Numbered from the stretch's first letter, positions 1-12,394 are shown. The stretch is DNA of 64,000 bases from Capsaspora owczarzaki ATCC 30864 (GCF_000151315.2 NW_011887297.1:1279587-1343586); one strand, 5' to 3'. Program-made: numbers and translations. Notes: a model not told the origin generated them from the letters alone.

Positions 1-875
1 GGGTTCCAAGTCGTAAAACGCGGTGAGCGGCACCTTCAACGGAATCTGACTCAAGGGCACAACACATCGTCCAAGCATCCCATTCGGCCGCCAGCGGTGG
101 TACTTGTAATACAAGATTTTGACTTCAATTCCAGTGTCATCTGGAACGTGGCTGTTCGTTCGAAAAGGGAGAAAAAGGGGGGAAACAAGCAAAAGTGAGC
201 GTTGGAACACGAGGGCAAGGTGGGGGAGAGACGCTACTGCTTACAATTCGAATGTTTCGTTAATGTACGATTGAGGAATGTGCTTGGCGGTGGCAGTGCG
301 GAGCTTGTTGGACACTCGCTGGTTTCGTCGGAAGAGGGCCACTTCGAAATAAGTGCTGCAAGTGTCGTAAAGCTGGGCGCCATCCAAAGCTCGAAGCTCC
401 AAAACTGCACGAAAAGAAAATTCACGTCGGGTTGAAAAAAGCAAACGAGATGCAAGCAGACAATGTGCAGGTGAGAATGTGTGCTGCAAATCACACCAAA
501 ACAATAAAACGCGCAAAAAAAAAAAAAAAAAAAAAGATTCACGTACTGCCAACGTCAATGTCAACACCGTTCTTGCTTTTTCGCTTCAGAACCTGCACTT
601 GGACCTTGCCAGGGGTGTGGTAGTCCTCAACACGAGTCATTGGAAACCACTGCTCGCATTCCTGCGGGTCGGCCCGCAAAGCCTGTTTTGAGACGCAAAC
701 CTTGCCGACAGGTCGACCGTCCGCTTTGCTAGAGTCTGGATGATCAAACACAACGAGGCAGAGTTCTTGAAAGTTCGGATAGACCTCGCTGAGAATGAAA
801 AAGCGGCGAGAACGGGCAAAGTTAGAGGCAAAGTGTTGTCAGCGCTCAACAAGAACAGCAGAAAGCAAGCGTTTC

Positions 876-906
<31 letters not shown>

Positions 907-1093
907 CAACTTACAAGTGATACTCTTCACCCCAAACCGGAGTCGGAGTTCCGTATTGGGTCTGGGTTCGCACCAGGTCTTTGGGGTCGTCAAAGCGAAT
1001 CGTGCAGTAGGCGTCCTTGACCTCGCCGTTACGCATGCCCTTGCCCTCAATGACATTGACAAACAGCGTGTTGTCTTGTCGTAGTAGCGACAT
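1..1093 (-). CDS. GAP1-family (RASA4/RASAL-like) Ras GTPase-activating protein, N-terminal tandem C2 part; runs off the left edge
   Basis: Four exons read on the minus strand: 915-1093, 547-788, 245-404 and 1-151 (continuing beyond the window). Phases join cleanly. The start is the ATG at 1093 (MSLLRQDNTLFVNV), placed like the N-terminus of RASAL/CAPRI proteins. C2A spans about residues 7-130, with the family motif WGEEY at the first exon junction and a V-G-K-V-C strand. C2B begins near residue 140 (ILELRALDG) and contains NETFEF. In animals this family uses the C2 pair for calcium-dependent membrane docking and a downstream RasGAP domain to switch off Ras or Rap. The GAP, PH and Btk parts are outside the window, so the GAP assignment rests on the C2 pair alone. 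Several Asp ligands expected for calcium binding look absent in C2B. Introns carry T-runs before their acceptors. Confidence 0.7.
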
Positions 1094-2346
1094 GGCTCGA
1101 GTTCAGACAGCGCGTGCGTCCACGGAACAAAACGGGAAAGGCGTCGACACGAGTGTTTGAGTTTGGCTTGATTTTAACAGTGAAACCGAGCAGCGAAAAA
1201 CGGGTGTGTCTCCTGTTCCCAATGAGTGTTGTAGTCTGTCAAACCCAACACAGTTGATGGAGAAGTGAGAACAAGACAAACAGTAAACAAACAAAAAGCG
1301 AATTCACACAAAAAAGCGAATCAAGAATTGGGGGGGGGCGGCAACAAAAGCGCAGCGAAAAGAAGAAGAAGAGTGCAAACAAAACAAGCGAGGGTTGTAG
1401 TAGCATGGGATTTGCGTCACGTACGCTCTTTCGTCATGAGGAAACGAAGAAGAACGAGCGCGTGAGTGGACGTGAAACCAATAAAAAAAATAAAAAAACG
1501 AAACAACGAAACAACGCCCGACACCAAAAAACCAAAAATACACCGCTTCGCATGCTCCTCTTCAATGGGGCCCCAAAGCGATTATCTTTGAGTAAGAGAA
1601 GCAACGTTTCTATCATGTCCAACCCACGAACGCGTGGTTGGCGTTTGTTGTTCAGTGTCATCTCGTTTGTTGACAAAGTCCCAACTCTTTAACACATCCA
1701 ACACCAAAACGCGATATCCCATAATAAAACGCAGCAAACCCTTCCCCCCCCCACACCGTTTGCTTGGCTGCGTTCACGCAAATCATCAAGTCGAATCGCC
1801 TCGATAATGGCCTCGCACCCCCGTATCGGTCTTTGCGGGAAAAAGACTCACCGCTCGACCAAACCACAAGGCACAATGAAAACCGGAAGAAAAAAAAAAA
1901 AAAAAGGAAAGGGAGTTGCCAAAATTAACCAACACAGAAAAAAAATCAACAGCACAGTTTTACAGTGTCGGTGGAAAAGAACGGACCCGCAGCCATCACG
2001 AAAGGCAGAGCAAGAGATCGAGAGACAGTGTGTGTGCAATAAAAAGGGAGAGATCGAGCAGCCGAGATGACGGCTCCAATGCATCGGAAACGGTCGGAAA
2101 AGTCAAAATAAATAAACGATTGGAGGCTGCGGTTTGTTGTGAGCTTTTTGATTATTATTATTATTATTATTTTAATCAAAGATTAATGCTGATTGCTGTT
2201 TAAAAAAGCGCCGTCATCGCGTGGTTTGTTACTTTGTATGAGAGAGGCGGAAAGTAGACGCGAGGACCAACCCCACAGAAAACCACCAACGCCGAAGAAG
2301 ACGAGGGATGATGTGCCATGCGAAAAGATGCGAATGGTGTTGGTGG

Positions 2347-2381
<35 letters not shown>

Positions 2382-2940
2382 ACGGTTGGTGGAAAAGCAA
2401 AAATAAATAACCAAAAACGAAAAGGGCGGGGGTGCTCAAGGCAAGTCAAGCAAAGCAAGGACAAGTCCTGCTCTGACGCCAAGCCTCAGCCAGCAGGGAG
2501 CGGCCCGGCGTGCACAACTCGCAGAAAACGGAAGAGCGCGAGCGCAAAGCGAACGTTTTGGCTTTTTTTATTTTTTATTTTTTTTTCCGTCATCAAACGC
2601 TCCTTTCAGTTCGCAAGGGACGCCAGAGTGCTGCCGTCGAACGACCAGGCACAGGCACCATAGAGGCTCGAACGTCGTGTCTTCGAGCCAAGCAAGGGTG
2701 GCCGGCGTACGCAAGCCTTGCTTCCGTCCGTCAAGGAACAAAACCAGTGGGCGAGCTTTTTTTTTTTTTTTTTTTTTGACAGACACCTTTGACAAAGGGG
2801 CGCTGTCTGCACCAAGCGGCCAGAAGGGTCGCAGAGCTCAATGCCTGGCTGCAACAAACACGCGACAGCAATCTAGTCAACGAGCCAACCTGCCCCTCCG
2901 TCTTCCTTGGAAAGAGGCGGATTGCGCCACCCAAAGCAAA

Positions 2941-2980
<40 letters not shown>

Positions 2981-3726
2981 GAGCGCCTTCTTCAAGACCA
3001 GCACTTCGAGCGATGTGAACCCCAAAGCATCTGGATGGCGTTTGTGGATGCTGCTGCTGTCTACGGCCTGACTAATGCCGGGTGGGGGACGGGGGTGTGA
3101 ACAAGTGGGGAGTCGAGAACAACAAACAAACAAACTCACGATGAAAAAACAAAAAAAAAAAAAAAAAAAAAAGACTGGTTGAGATTGAAAAAAAAAAAAG
3201 TGGACCAGTCCCATTGTCGCAACCGCCTGTAGCCGTTGCACAAGTCTAATTTCTTTCGACTAGATCACGGTTTTAGGAGGCTTGGAAGGCGAGATCTTGG
3301 AGAGGAGCAGAGCGGGTCCCTGGGAAGTGTGGATTCGTCGACCAACGCAATCTCATTGACAGCTGTGCTTGTTGTTGTTCTTGTTGTTGTTGTTGTTGTT
3401 GTTTTTTGCTCACCAAAACGGTTGAAGCGCTTCTCCCGTTTGGAACCCCATTACAAAAAAAAAAAAAAAGCAAGCCTCACTGATGATTCTACTCCAAAGA
3501 GAGAGCGGGGAAGCGGGGAGAGAGGAAACAGATAAACTCCTCATTGTCAATCATGATGGTCGCGATTTCTTTGGTGGCTAAATCTGAAACTGATGACCAA
3601 AAAGCCCAGTCCCTTTTCCGTTTTGTTTTGAAAAAAGAAGAAAATCTCGCGCAATTCGCTCCGCTCTTGGTCCCAATTAGCACCTCCTCTGCACCCTCTC
3701 CCCATTCCACACACTCACACGCACAC
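1094..3726. other. 2.6 kb without a resolved gene, rich in long A- and T-runs
   Basis: This stretch lies upstream of the RasGAP start and of the seven-TM gene. It contains at least eight A-runs of 13 bases or more on the plus strand (for example near 1890, 2347, 2945, 3150 and 3465) and T-runs near 2570 and 2760. In this genome such T-runs usually sit just before intron acceptors, so hidden small exons are possible. Two minus-strand patches look protein-like: about 3000-3090 (frame containing IHKRHPDALGFTSLEVL) and about 2620-2690 (frame containing YGACAWSFDGSTLAS, a WD40-like string). I could not join them into a phase-consistent gene. The 5' untranslated region and promoter of the RasGAP must also lie here. 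Confidence 0.4.
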
Positions 3727-6700
3727 ATGACTGCGAACTCGACTTTCAGCCCCGTCGAGGTCAACCTCGACGGCAGCCCGACGGGCGGAGACTGGGCCAT
3801 GATGATACTCGCGCTCGTCAACATTGTGGTCAACCTCATTGCCATCAGCTACCTGGTCTACTGGCGCACCTGGGCTCCCATCCGCGCCAAGCAGCTCGAT
3901 CTCTTGATCATCTCCACTTCCGGTAAGCCAGGCTCGCGGCCCCGTCTCGTCCTCGTCCTCTCGCAGACTGAAAAAGAAAAACAAAAGCGAATAAAGCGCC
4001 GCGACAAATCGAGAGTGTTTTCGAGCGCGGGTCACACTACCACACATTGTTTGCATTTTTTTTCTTCTTCTTTTTGGTGGGTTCTAGCTCTGTGACTCTC
4101 CAGCGGCTGCTGGGCTGCAGGGGGGAAGGGTTCTTGTGTGTGCACCTGTGCTTGTCGCGAAGGGCGAGGGTGCGGTTGGCAAGGTCAGGGTGGGTTTGGA
4201 TTGGGCTTTGCTCGTCAGTCTCGTCTGGCGGAACCATCTCGAACTAGCCTTCTCTCTCTTTCTCTCTTCGATCGCTTTTCATGCGTTTGCTGCATTCATT
4301 CTCGTTGCACATCGGTGGCAGTCACGGCCTCCTTTGGTGATGCACAAGCGATTCAGGGGGAGGTTTCGGGCTGCAACGTGATAGGTCAATGCACCCCCCG
4401 TCCGCAGTACATCAATTAAAAGCAAGGTCACCGCAACCGCAACATTGACACGGGGTGGTCGAACAGGTGTTTTGGGTGTGTTTTCACGTCGTTATGCAGC
4501 CGCGGTCGTTGAGCAAGGGCCAGCAGATGTGCAGCGAATCGCGCGCCAATAGCGTCCAGCAAAAAACGTTTTTAAAATGACGAAAATCTGCATCGTCGTA
4601 TTTTTTTGTTTTTTACAAGGCGAGCAGAGCCAACTGCTGGTCTGCTGTCTGAGGATGGGTGGAAGTGTTCAGCGAGTACACGACAGCCCCCTCCTCCCCC
4701 CCCCCTGAAAAGCGCGAGATGGCGAGCGCGATTGCGCCCAGCATCCGTCGTTGGTGTTTTTGGTGCGTCGCGTGCTCCTATTTTGAATTTTTATTTTTAT
4801 TATTTTTTGTTTGTTTTTTTTTCTATTATTTTATTATTTTTATATTTTTTTGTTATTGTTTTTATTCCCTCCCTTTTTCCCACGGATATTTCGAATGCGC
4901 TTCTTCTCTCGGTTGTTTGAATGCTCCGCCCTCTTCCGATGCGCCCCTCGCGCTGCCACCATTCACCATTCACAATGCATTCAACCACCACCCCCACCAT
5001 CTCCCTCTCGCTTGTCCTCGCTGATCGCTTGCGTGGTGGGGTTTTTCTGTCTTGTGTTTTTGTGTTTTTGTTGCCAATTGGCAATTAGCACTTGTGTTGT
5101 TTTTATGTATTTTTCTTTTTTAAAAATGCTGAACAACGTCCTCGTCATGATCTTGCGAAACGGAGGTGGACTCGAAGCGTCATGCTCACGTCGCCTTTTG
5201 TTCGTTGAAAGCCGACGCCGACAACGCAACGAAAAGTTGGGAAGCTAACGCGGCTTGAAAAAAACTGTCGCGACCTTTTTGCCCGCACACACCCACCTCC
5301 ACCAAACCTCCAACACTCAGCGGTTGCTCCCTATTTGAACTGTTTGTCGCACTCACTTTGCGCGAATTTTTTGAATCTTGTTCGATGACGTGCGACAGCT
5401 TCCTTCATCTGGCTTCTTGGCACTTTTAGGTAAGACATGACTTTTCGGTTTTGATATTTTGACCTTCTTCCACCACTAACTCTGCTCCCTCGATCAGCGC
5501 CACTCGAATCATTCCACAAACAGGAGGCATGCTTGAATGCGCTTTCTGGTCTTGGGTATGCTGTCCTGATTTCTGCAAGGGTGTTCGGGGTGCTTTTGCC
5601 GGCATGAACCAAGACCTCTGATGTTTGTGTCTCTGCATCTCCTTTTGGGGCGATTCACAGTGGGTGCAGTTCGTGTTTGGCGCCCTTCTGTGGATTTCGT
5701 GCATCATCCTTCGCATGTATCGGCTCTACGTCATTCTGATCAAGACGCAGATGCGCATGAACTCGATGAAGCACCCTCAGGTGTGGATGTACACTCGTCT
5801 GGCTGTCATTTCCGTACCCGGCCTGATCTTCTTTATCGCCATGACCGGTATGTTCTCGGAACTGAACGACAGCCATCCCAGCGCAGTGGCAGGCTGCGTA
5901 CTCACTCGAGTCAATCCATTTTTTGTTTTGTTTTGTTTTGTTGTTTGTTTTGGTTTTTTGCAACAACCCAGCTATTGGCGCGAGTTACATTGAACCGCAA
6001 CCAACACTGGAGGGTCCGTTCATGAAGCTGTGCACAATGGACACTTACGCAGTCTATGGCGTGTTCGCAGTGTCTGTTGCTTACATGGTCCCTTGCGTCG
6101 TAAGAGACACCTGAGCTTCGGGCCATTGATGTTTGCTGCACAGCTCGAGTGACTCATTCTGCTGCTTCGTTCCGACCAGATTCTCATTTACCAGCTCCGC
6201 AATATTCGCAAATTCTTGAACGAGTTCCGCGAGGCCAAAATCGCCTTTGCCTGCATTGTGTCCTGCGTCGTGGTCTACGGCGTTATTTTTGTTGCCGCAT
6301 GGCAACTCCGCGTCTGGGGCCGTGTTCTTGCTGCCATGATCATTCTTTTCATCATTAATGTCTGCTTCTGGACGATTGTTGGACGCACCATCTACGGCCG
6401 GTCAGTGTTTGTTCTATTTTCGTTATTGTTGATGATGTTGTTGTTGTTGTGATGCCGCCAATCTTGTGTACGCGCTCATCCTCTTGATATTCTGGTTGTG
6501 CCTGCGCAGATTGTTCCATCCCGAGGCCTTCCTTGAAGAATTCAACCAGAACAAACAAAAGGAAGTGAGCACCACCCCTTCCAGCAAAAAGAAGGGTAGG
6601 CCTGCCGCTCGGCGTTGTTGTTTTGTTTGCTTGGTTGTTTGTTCTGATTGATACTGACCACTTGCAACGTCCTGCTGCAGGTCTCACAACCACCTCAAGC

Positions 6701-6865
6701 AACCGCAAGTCAAACGCCGCCGCCACAACGGGCTCATCAGACCGTGGTAGCGTCGAAACGCCTGAAGCTGGTTCACACACAGTGATTGAGGAAAACTTTG
6801 TGGCAGACATCACAGAGCTAGAAATGCAGTCCGAGACACCTGAAATTGAAGTTGTCGAGTCGTAA
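3727..6865 (+). CDS. Seven-transmembrane protein resembling the membrane half of 7TM-RGS proteins
   Basis: Seven exons: 3727-3922, 4322-4377, 5661-5847, 5972-6099, 6180-6400, 6510-6595 and 6681-6865, giving 352 aa with all phases closing. Exon 1 holds TM1 (WAMMILALVNIVVNLIAISY) followed by a basic loop. Later exons supply hydrophobic segments around WVQFVFGALLWISCII, LAVISVPGLIFFIAMTG, YGVFAVSVAYMV, IAFACIVSCVVVYGVIF and LAAMIILFIINVCFW. The segment LFHPEAFLEEF just after the last TM resembles the linker that precedes the RGS domain in protist 7TM-RGS proteins, but here a Ser/Thr/Glu-rich tail of about 70 residues replaces the RGS domain. TM2 is weak in this model and the 56-nt exon 2 is its least certain piece. 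Intron 2 is unusually long (1.28 kb, T-rich). A receptor coupled to G proteins is plausible, but the ligand is unknown. Confidence 0.65.
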
Positions 6866-7315
6866 GACTTGCTCCCGGAACAATCCGATCGCTGCTGCTG
6901 CTGCATGGTCTTCGGTCTGCGACCAACCCATCGCGGCATTCTCGTCGGGCTACGATTTATATCTTGTTTTGAATTTGTTTCTCAAAGTTGCTGTTGTTCC
7001 TGTTGATGTAGGCTTGTGCGAAATTGCCACAAGTTCTATTCAGTTTTTTGTTGTTGTTTTGTTGCGCTGGCGCGTGTTTTTGTCTCTGTGACAATCTGGT
7101 TTGTTTGTCATGGTGTCGATATTGTACAGTATTAACAAAATTCCGATTCTTTTGTCTAGTTGGCCGTGTTGTCTGTTTGCCTTGAATCGGGAGCAGTTTC
7201 AGAACGTCTGAGAGTGATCCACTTTTTCCCCGCCATTGTTCACTCTGTCAAAATTTTAATTTGGTTTCATTTTATTCCTAGTCAATATCTCACTCTTCAC
7301 TCGCTATTCAACATC
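6866..7315. other. Intergenic stretch between the seven-TM gene and SCO1
   Basis: About 450 bases of T-rich sequence holding the 3' flank of the seven-TM gene and the 5' flank of SCO1. No convincing reading frame, RNA gene or TATA box is visible. Confidence 0.6.
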
Positions 7316-8772
7316 ATGCTGTCCCGGCTCGCGCTCTCGGCAGTGCGACTTGGCAGACCATCGCCATTGGCAGTCTCATCGACCTCATCGCTCGCTCGCC
7401 GCTGCTTTGCGAGCAGCAACGAAGCGCCCCCGAAGAAGAGCGAGCCATCTGAAGCCACCAGCAGCAGCAACAAGCTGAGCTTTGAGGAAGAGGCAGCGCG
7501 GCAAATCCGCAACGCGGAGCTCATCCGGGACACGCGTGGCAAGAACGAAGAGTTCAACAAAGGGGTAAGTCGGTCGACCCTCCAAACCCAAACGGGCACA
7601 GGGCACATATGGATGATTGCGAGTCAATCCATTGCCGCTTGCGTTGGAGAGAGGAGAGAGAGGACAGAGCGAGGCGAGCGAGAAGAGCGATCTGTGTGGA
7701 TCCAGGACAGGCCAAGACAACCTCACACTTCCATGACGGTCGATGACGATGGACGATGATGACAAGCACTCATTTGGACAATCGAATTGGAAAAAAACAA
7801 ACGCTTGACAGCCAGTCACCTGGGTCAGCCTGGGCTTGCTCGCCGTCGCTGGTGCAGGATTGGTCATGTACTTTCAGAGCGAGCGCGCAAATCATCGCGC
7901 AAACCTCGAGGCCAAACGCAACCGAGGATTGGGCGTCCCGAAGATCGGAGGCCCGTTCACACTAGTCGATACCAATGGCAAGCGCTGGACTGAGGAGGAC
8001 CTCAAGGGGCGCTGGACGCTGATTTACTTTGGCTTTACGTTCTGCCCCGACGTGTGCCCCGACGAGCTTGACAAGATGACCGAAATTGTCAACACGATCG
8101 GTGAGTCGAGCGAGTGGCTGTGGAGCGCGGATTGCACAGAATGGCGGCGGGTTGTAAATCTTTGCTGACTTACTTTGACGACGTTCCTTTTTTTGTAGAC
8201 AACACGCCCGATATTGGCCCTGTTGTAACGCCCTTGTTCATCAGCGTCGATCCGATGCGCGACAATGCCAAGATTATGGGAGAATACCTTGCTGCGAACG
8301 GTACACGAGCGAGTTTTTTGTTTGTTTGTTTTTCTGTTTTTGTTGTTTTGTTTTTTTTTTCCTCTCGATTCCAGTCCAACACTCACCTACACCCTCTTGG
8401 CAACTACTCTATTTTGCAGCATTCCACCCGCGCATTGTCGGTCTAACGGGCACCACGGAGGAGGTTCACCAGGTCGCCCGAGCCTACCGTGTCTACTTTA
8501 GTGCCGGCATGCCCGAAAACCCCGCGGACGACTACCTTGTTGACCACACCATCATTCAATACTTTATGAACCCAGAAGGCAAGTTTGCCACGTATTACGG
8601 ACAAACCACGACGGCCCAAGATGCAGCCAAGCGATTGATCCAGTCCATTCGCGAGTACCGCGCCGACGCTCCTGAGCGCGAGCGTGCTTCCCTCATGGCT
8701 GAACTGGATGCTGCCAAGGCTGCTGCATCAAACCCCACTGCTCAAGGAGCTACTCCGCCGCCACGGCAATAG
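7316..8772 (+). CDS. SCO1: SCO1/SCO2 family copper chaperone of cytochrome c oxidase
   Basis: Four exons: 7316-7564, 7812-8100, 8199-8300 and 8420-8772, giving 330 aa. The N-terminus is Arg/Ser-rich with few acidic residues, as in a mitochondrial presequence. It is followed by the family motif GPVTW at the first exon junction and a TM helix ([17 protein letters not shown]). The thioredoxin-like domain carries the copper-binding CPDVC motif near residue 160, and the third ligand His sits in VDHT near residue 252. In yeast and animals SCO proteins sit in the inner mitochondrial membrane and deliver copper to the CuA site of COX2. The protein ends in an Ala/Pro-rich tail not typical of the family. 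SCO1 and SCO2 cannot be told apart from sequence alone. Confidence 0.95.
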
Positions 8773-8922
8773 GTGTCTTTGTCGGTGCAAAACCAAAAAC
8801 TGTTTGATCGTTTGGCACCCCTGTGCGGCACATGTACATCAATTCAAAACTACTTTATGAATCGTCGCACTGTGGATGTATCAACGAGAACACAATTAAG
8901 TAAATCTAATGAGCGGGTTGAT

Positions 8923-10421
8923 TTAGGTGGCACTCTGCAAATCCGTCAAAAATCCGCGCTGCGAGTTGGGGAACATTGCCAGCGCCCGCTCCTCTTGCTT
9001 GAGAGTTGCTTCAAGCTGTGATAACAAGTGCTGACCGACCTGCTTGGCGGACTATTGAGCGGATACACCCCAAACAAACAAAAACGAGCAAGCCAAGGAA
9101 AACCAAAAAAAAAATGAACAAAAACAATGCACATTGCGCACTGTCATCACAGGATCGAATCACGTTGATGGCACTAACCTCAAGAGCATCAAAGAGAAGC
9201 TGGGGCTCAATGCCTCCTGCTGAGGCCTTGGTGACCATGCAGAAGGCGCCCTTGCTATCGACGGCAACATGAACACGCGATTTTGCGCAGCTCTCTTCCT
9301 CGATGGTTGCATCCACGATATGGAATGCGCCAATCTGCAGCAGTTGGATGGAGCAAGAGTTGTGGTGGGCAAGATGGGGAGGTTGAGCCGTGAGTGAACA
9401 TTCTTAACCAAAAAAGGAAGACGAACTCTCGGTGTCGAGAATTCACCGCCACAGGCCCAGTTACCTTGGAAAGTGTGACAATTACGGGGACGGCACGAAT
9501 GTCCAACTCGGTGACATGATGAGGATCATCGGAGACCTCGAGCTCGACTCGCCCATGGCCATCGTCCGAAACCTCCACCTTTGGTATCCGTGTGTTTGCC
9601 AAAGCAGCCCTCACAGCGAGTGACAACACATCATATGCATTACCAGCCGCGACAAGGATCTGTCGTCGTCGTCGTCGTCAAAGGATTTGCGCAAAGGTGA
9701 GTTGAACAGCTGCTGCTTCAACAAGATGTGGTCGCTGGAGCAAGTGCCTCGACGGCATCTTACCAAGGCATCAATATAAATCACCCAGCATTGCTCTCCT
9801 GGAACAATGCACAACGCAGAGAGATCCACGCCCTTGAGTGTCCGTGCAATGGCAGAAGCCAGCTCTGTCTCTGTGTTGTCGTCGTCGAACGCCGCAGCCG
9901 ACGCTGATGTCGACGAGCTGCGATCCAAAACAGCATCCAATAGAGTGCACGTATGAGCTTTACAGCGACTGCCTCTTATGAGTTCAAGCAAGTCCAACAA
10001 AACTGCTTACAAGTCGACCGTCACTTCAAAGCGGCCTTGCGTTGGCTTTGCTTGGTCTGGCTCGCCAATCTCTGCCTTGACGCCGACCAGCACGTCCGTC
10101 AATCCCTGCTCTCGTATCAGGTTCAGGTTTCGTAGTCAGAAGTGTCAGGAGTTGAGTGAAGCGAGGTCAATGGGGGTGAAAAAGCAGTCAGCCAGCAAAG
10201 CACATGTGGATTGGATTGGATTGACCAAGCAACTCTCTCTCGCTCTCAAACCGAGACACACGCACCAGTCGGACGCGAGCAGAGCCGCTTGTGTTGGACA
10301 CGATGCCGCTCTCGACGGTGAACGGGCGGTAGTCGGTGCGCAGGCGGCCGTCCGAGCGCAGGTTGGCTGCAACGCCTGCTGCAATGTCCTCCTGCTCAAA
10401 CCTCGACAATGCGAGCGTCAT
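8923..10421 (-). CDS. EXOSC7: Exosome subunit RRP42/EXOSC7 (RNase PH-like ring protein)
   Basis: Six exons on the minus strand: 10266-10421, 10011-10105, 9764-9917, 9465-9659, 9179-9334 and 8923-9039, giving 290 aa, close to the human 291 aa. Diagnostic strings are EDIAAGVAANLRSDGR, VSNTSGSARVRL, VLVGVKAEIGEP, GEQCWVIYIDAL, ALANTRIPKVEV and VDATIEEESCAKSRV. The protein belongs to the six-member RNase PH-like ring of the RNA exosome, which processes rRNA and degrades RNA in nucleus and cytoplasm. In eukaryotes the ring is structural, not catalytic. The start is 213 bp from the divergent deacetylase start. Confidence 0.95.
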
Positions 10422-10634
10422 AGAAAAATGAAGTGTGCAACGAGTAGACGAAGAAGAAGAAGAAGAATATCAAGAGTGAACAGGATTGGAAAGCGCATGC
10501 ATTTGTCAGTCTTCAATCTCAGAAACTAATCCCAAAAACGACCAATTCTCAGCAAAACTGAGCAAACTGAGCAAACTGAGCCTCGAGCAGTTGTCGTGCA
10601 ATTGCACCATTTTGAGCACCAAAGTTTCGAGATC
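10422..10634. promoter_or_regulatory. Shared 213-bp divergent intergenic region (EXOSC7 / HDAC8-like)
   Basis: The only DNA between two divergent start codons, so it must hold both promoters. It contains a triplicated short direct repeat (GAGCAAACTGAGCAAACTGAG, about 10558-10580) and a GAA-rich run near 10450. No TATA box is evident. Confidence 0.5.
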
Positions 10635-12125
10635 ATGGCCAAACGAGTGGCGGACGACGATGCAGCAGCGTGCACAGAGACCAACAACAAGCGGATTCGG
10701 AGCGAGAGCGAGACGAGTGCAGCGACAGCGGCAGGGTCAGATCGCCGCTCAGTGGCTCTGGTACACTCTGGCGCGTACATTCGAGCATGCAGCAGACTGC
10801 CCAGAATGCCAGAACGCGTGAGTCTGTCGCTTCAAAAAAGTGCTCAACTTCATTGACAGCAAAGCTGATCCAATCCGTAACTGGAACACAGGCAATCTTG
10901 ATCGCAACGTTAATGGAGGCCTATGGCTTGCACAAGCATCTTCAGTAAAGATCTGCACTCGAGTGTTCGTTGGCATGCTACAAGAAGGCTTACTGCTGAT
11001 ATCGATCGACTTTGCTTTGATAGAATTGTCTCGCCTCGATTGGCCACGGCCGACGAGCTCATGATGTTTCACACCCGAGAATACATTGAATTTCTAGAAC
11101 AAGGCTGCCCCGAGCAAGATTCGGACGAAGAATCGAGCGACGATGAGCGGAATGATCGCAAAATAGGAGAAACGCGAGCACAGCGGTTTGGTCTCGAACT
11201 CGATTGTCCTCCTTTTGCTGGCATATACGAGGTAAGTGCTGCGATGGCCCGCTCAAGCACTGCAAAGTGTACTCACTTTTGCATGCATTTCTGCACACTC
11301 CAGTACGCTCAGGCGGTGGCTGGCGCGACCCTAACAGCTGCCGAATTGCTCATGGACTCGAACGAAGCACACACAATCGCCATTAACTGGCATGGAGGGT
11401 GGCACCACGGGCGGCCAGACTGTGCAGCTGGATTTTGTTATGTTAACGACGCCGTGCTGGGCATTCTCGCCCTTCGACGAAGATTCGACCGCGTCCTGTA
11501 CGTCGACATTGACCTGCACCACGGCGACGGCGTCGAGCGCGCTTTTGAGCATTCGGATCGAGTGGCCTGCGTTTCTTTGCACAAACACGCGCCTGGCTTC
11601 TACCCTGGCACTGGAGTGCTGTCAGACACAGGTCGCGGGCGCGGCAAAGGCTATACGGTAAACTTCCCTGTGGCGGATGGCCTGACCGATTCACAGTTGG
11701 CGCACATTGTTCAAGCGCTTGTCGAGCTTGCACACGAGCGCTTTCAACCCAACGTCATCGTTCTGCAATGCGGTGTCGACACGCTTGTGACAGACCCGTA
11801 CGCGGCTTTCAATGTCACTCCCGTTGGCGTCGAGCAAGCGGTTCAATCCGTGCTTGCCTGCAAGCTACCAACGTTGGTTCTGGGCGGCGGCGGCTACCAT
11901 TCCCCGTCTGTCGCGAAATGCTTTACCAGCGTCACGGCGCACGCCATCTTGGAGCTCGAGCCGCTCGCTCGATCGATTCCCGAGCACGACTTCTTTGAGC
12001 AGTATTCTCCTGACTATGGCCTGCGCATTTCGCCCTCGCCAAGTCGGCCCACCCTGAATACCGATGCCGCCATCGCGGCGCAATTGGCAACCATCCGTGG
12101 CGCGGCGTTTCAAACCGCCCAGTAA
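10635..12125 (+). CDS. HDAC8: Class I histone deacetylase, HDAC8-like
   Basis: Four exons: 10635-10817, 10892-10944, 11024-11231 and 11304-12125, giving 421 aa. The fold is full length. Catalytic elements are present: tandem histidines in INWHGGWHHGRPD, zinc ligands in YVDIDLHHGDGVE, CGVDTLVTDP and LVLGGGGYHS. The early region reads VALVHSGAYIRACSRLPRMPER joined to AILIATLMEAYGLHKHL, matching the HDAC8 start rather than HDAC1/2/3. The intron after GIYE is a multiple of three and stays open, so it could be mistaken for coding. Upstream of the domain is a short Lys/Arg and Ser-rich leader (about 40 residues) that may act as a nuclear signal. Likely role: zinc-dependent lysine deacetylation of histones or other nuclear proteins. 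Confidence 0.93.
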
Positions 12126-12394
12126 ACCATGCAGGTCTGACGGGGTCAAAATTCGCCTCAAATGATGTGATTGCATTTTCACGTCGCCTGCTGTATTACT
12201 ATTGTAGTATTTAAGATGTATGGTTCAGTTACACCCATCCATCTGCCCAGCTCAGTGCTCAATAATTCTTCCTATCTCAGATCTGCCTAATCCACCTTGT
12301 CGGGTGCCCCCCAGATCCTTCTCTCTCTTTTCCCAACTTCCCCGCCTCCCATTTGCTCTTCTTCTCTAATCTTTGATCACTGCTCCCCATTTTC

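Noticed and set aside
4378-5660. Possible separate gene inside the long intron of the seven-TM gene
   Set aside because: Frames there are T-rich translation or short; exon 2 and exon 3 of the receptor join in phase at the conserved Cys-Trp region, so the intron reading is simpler.
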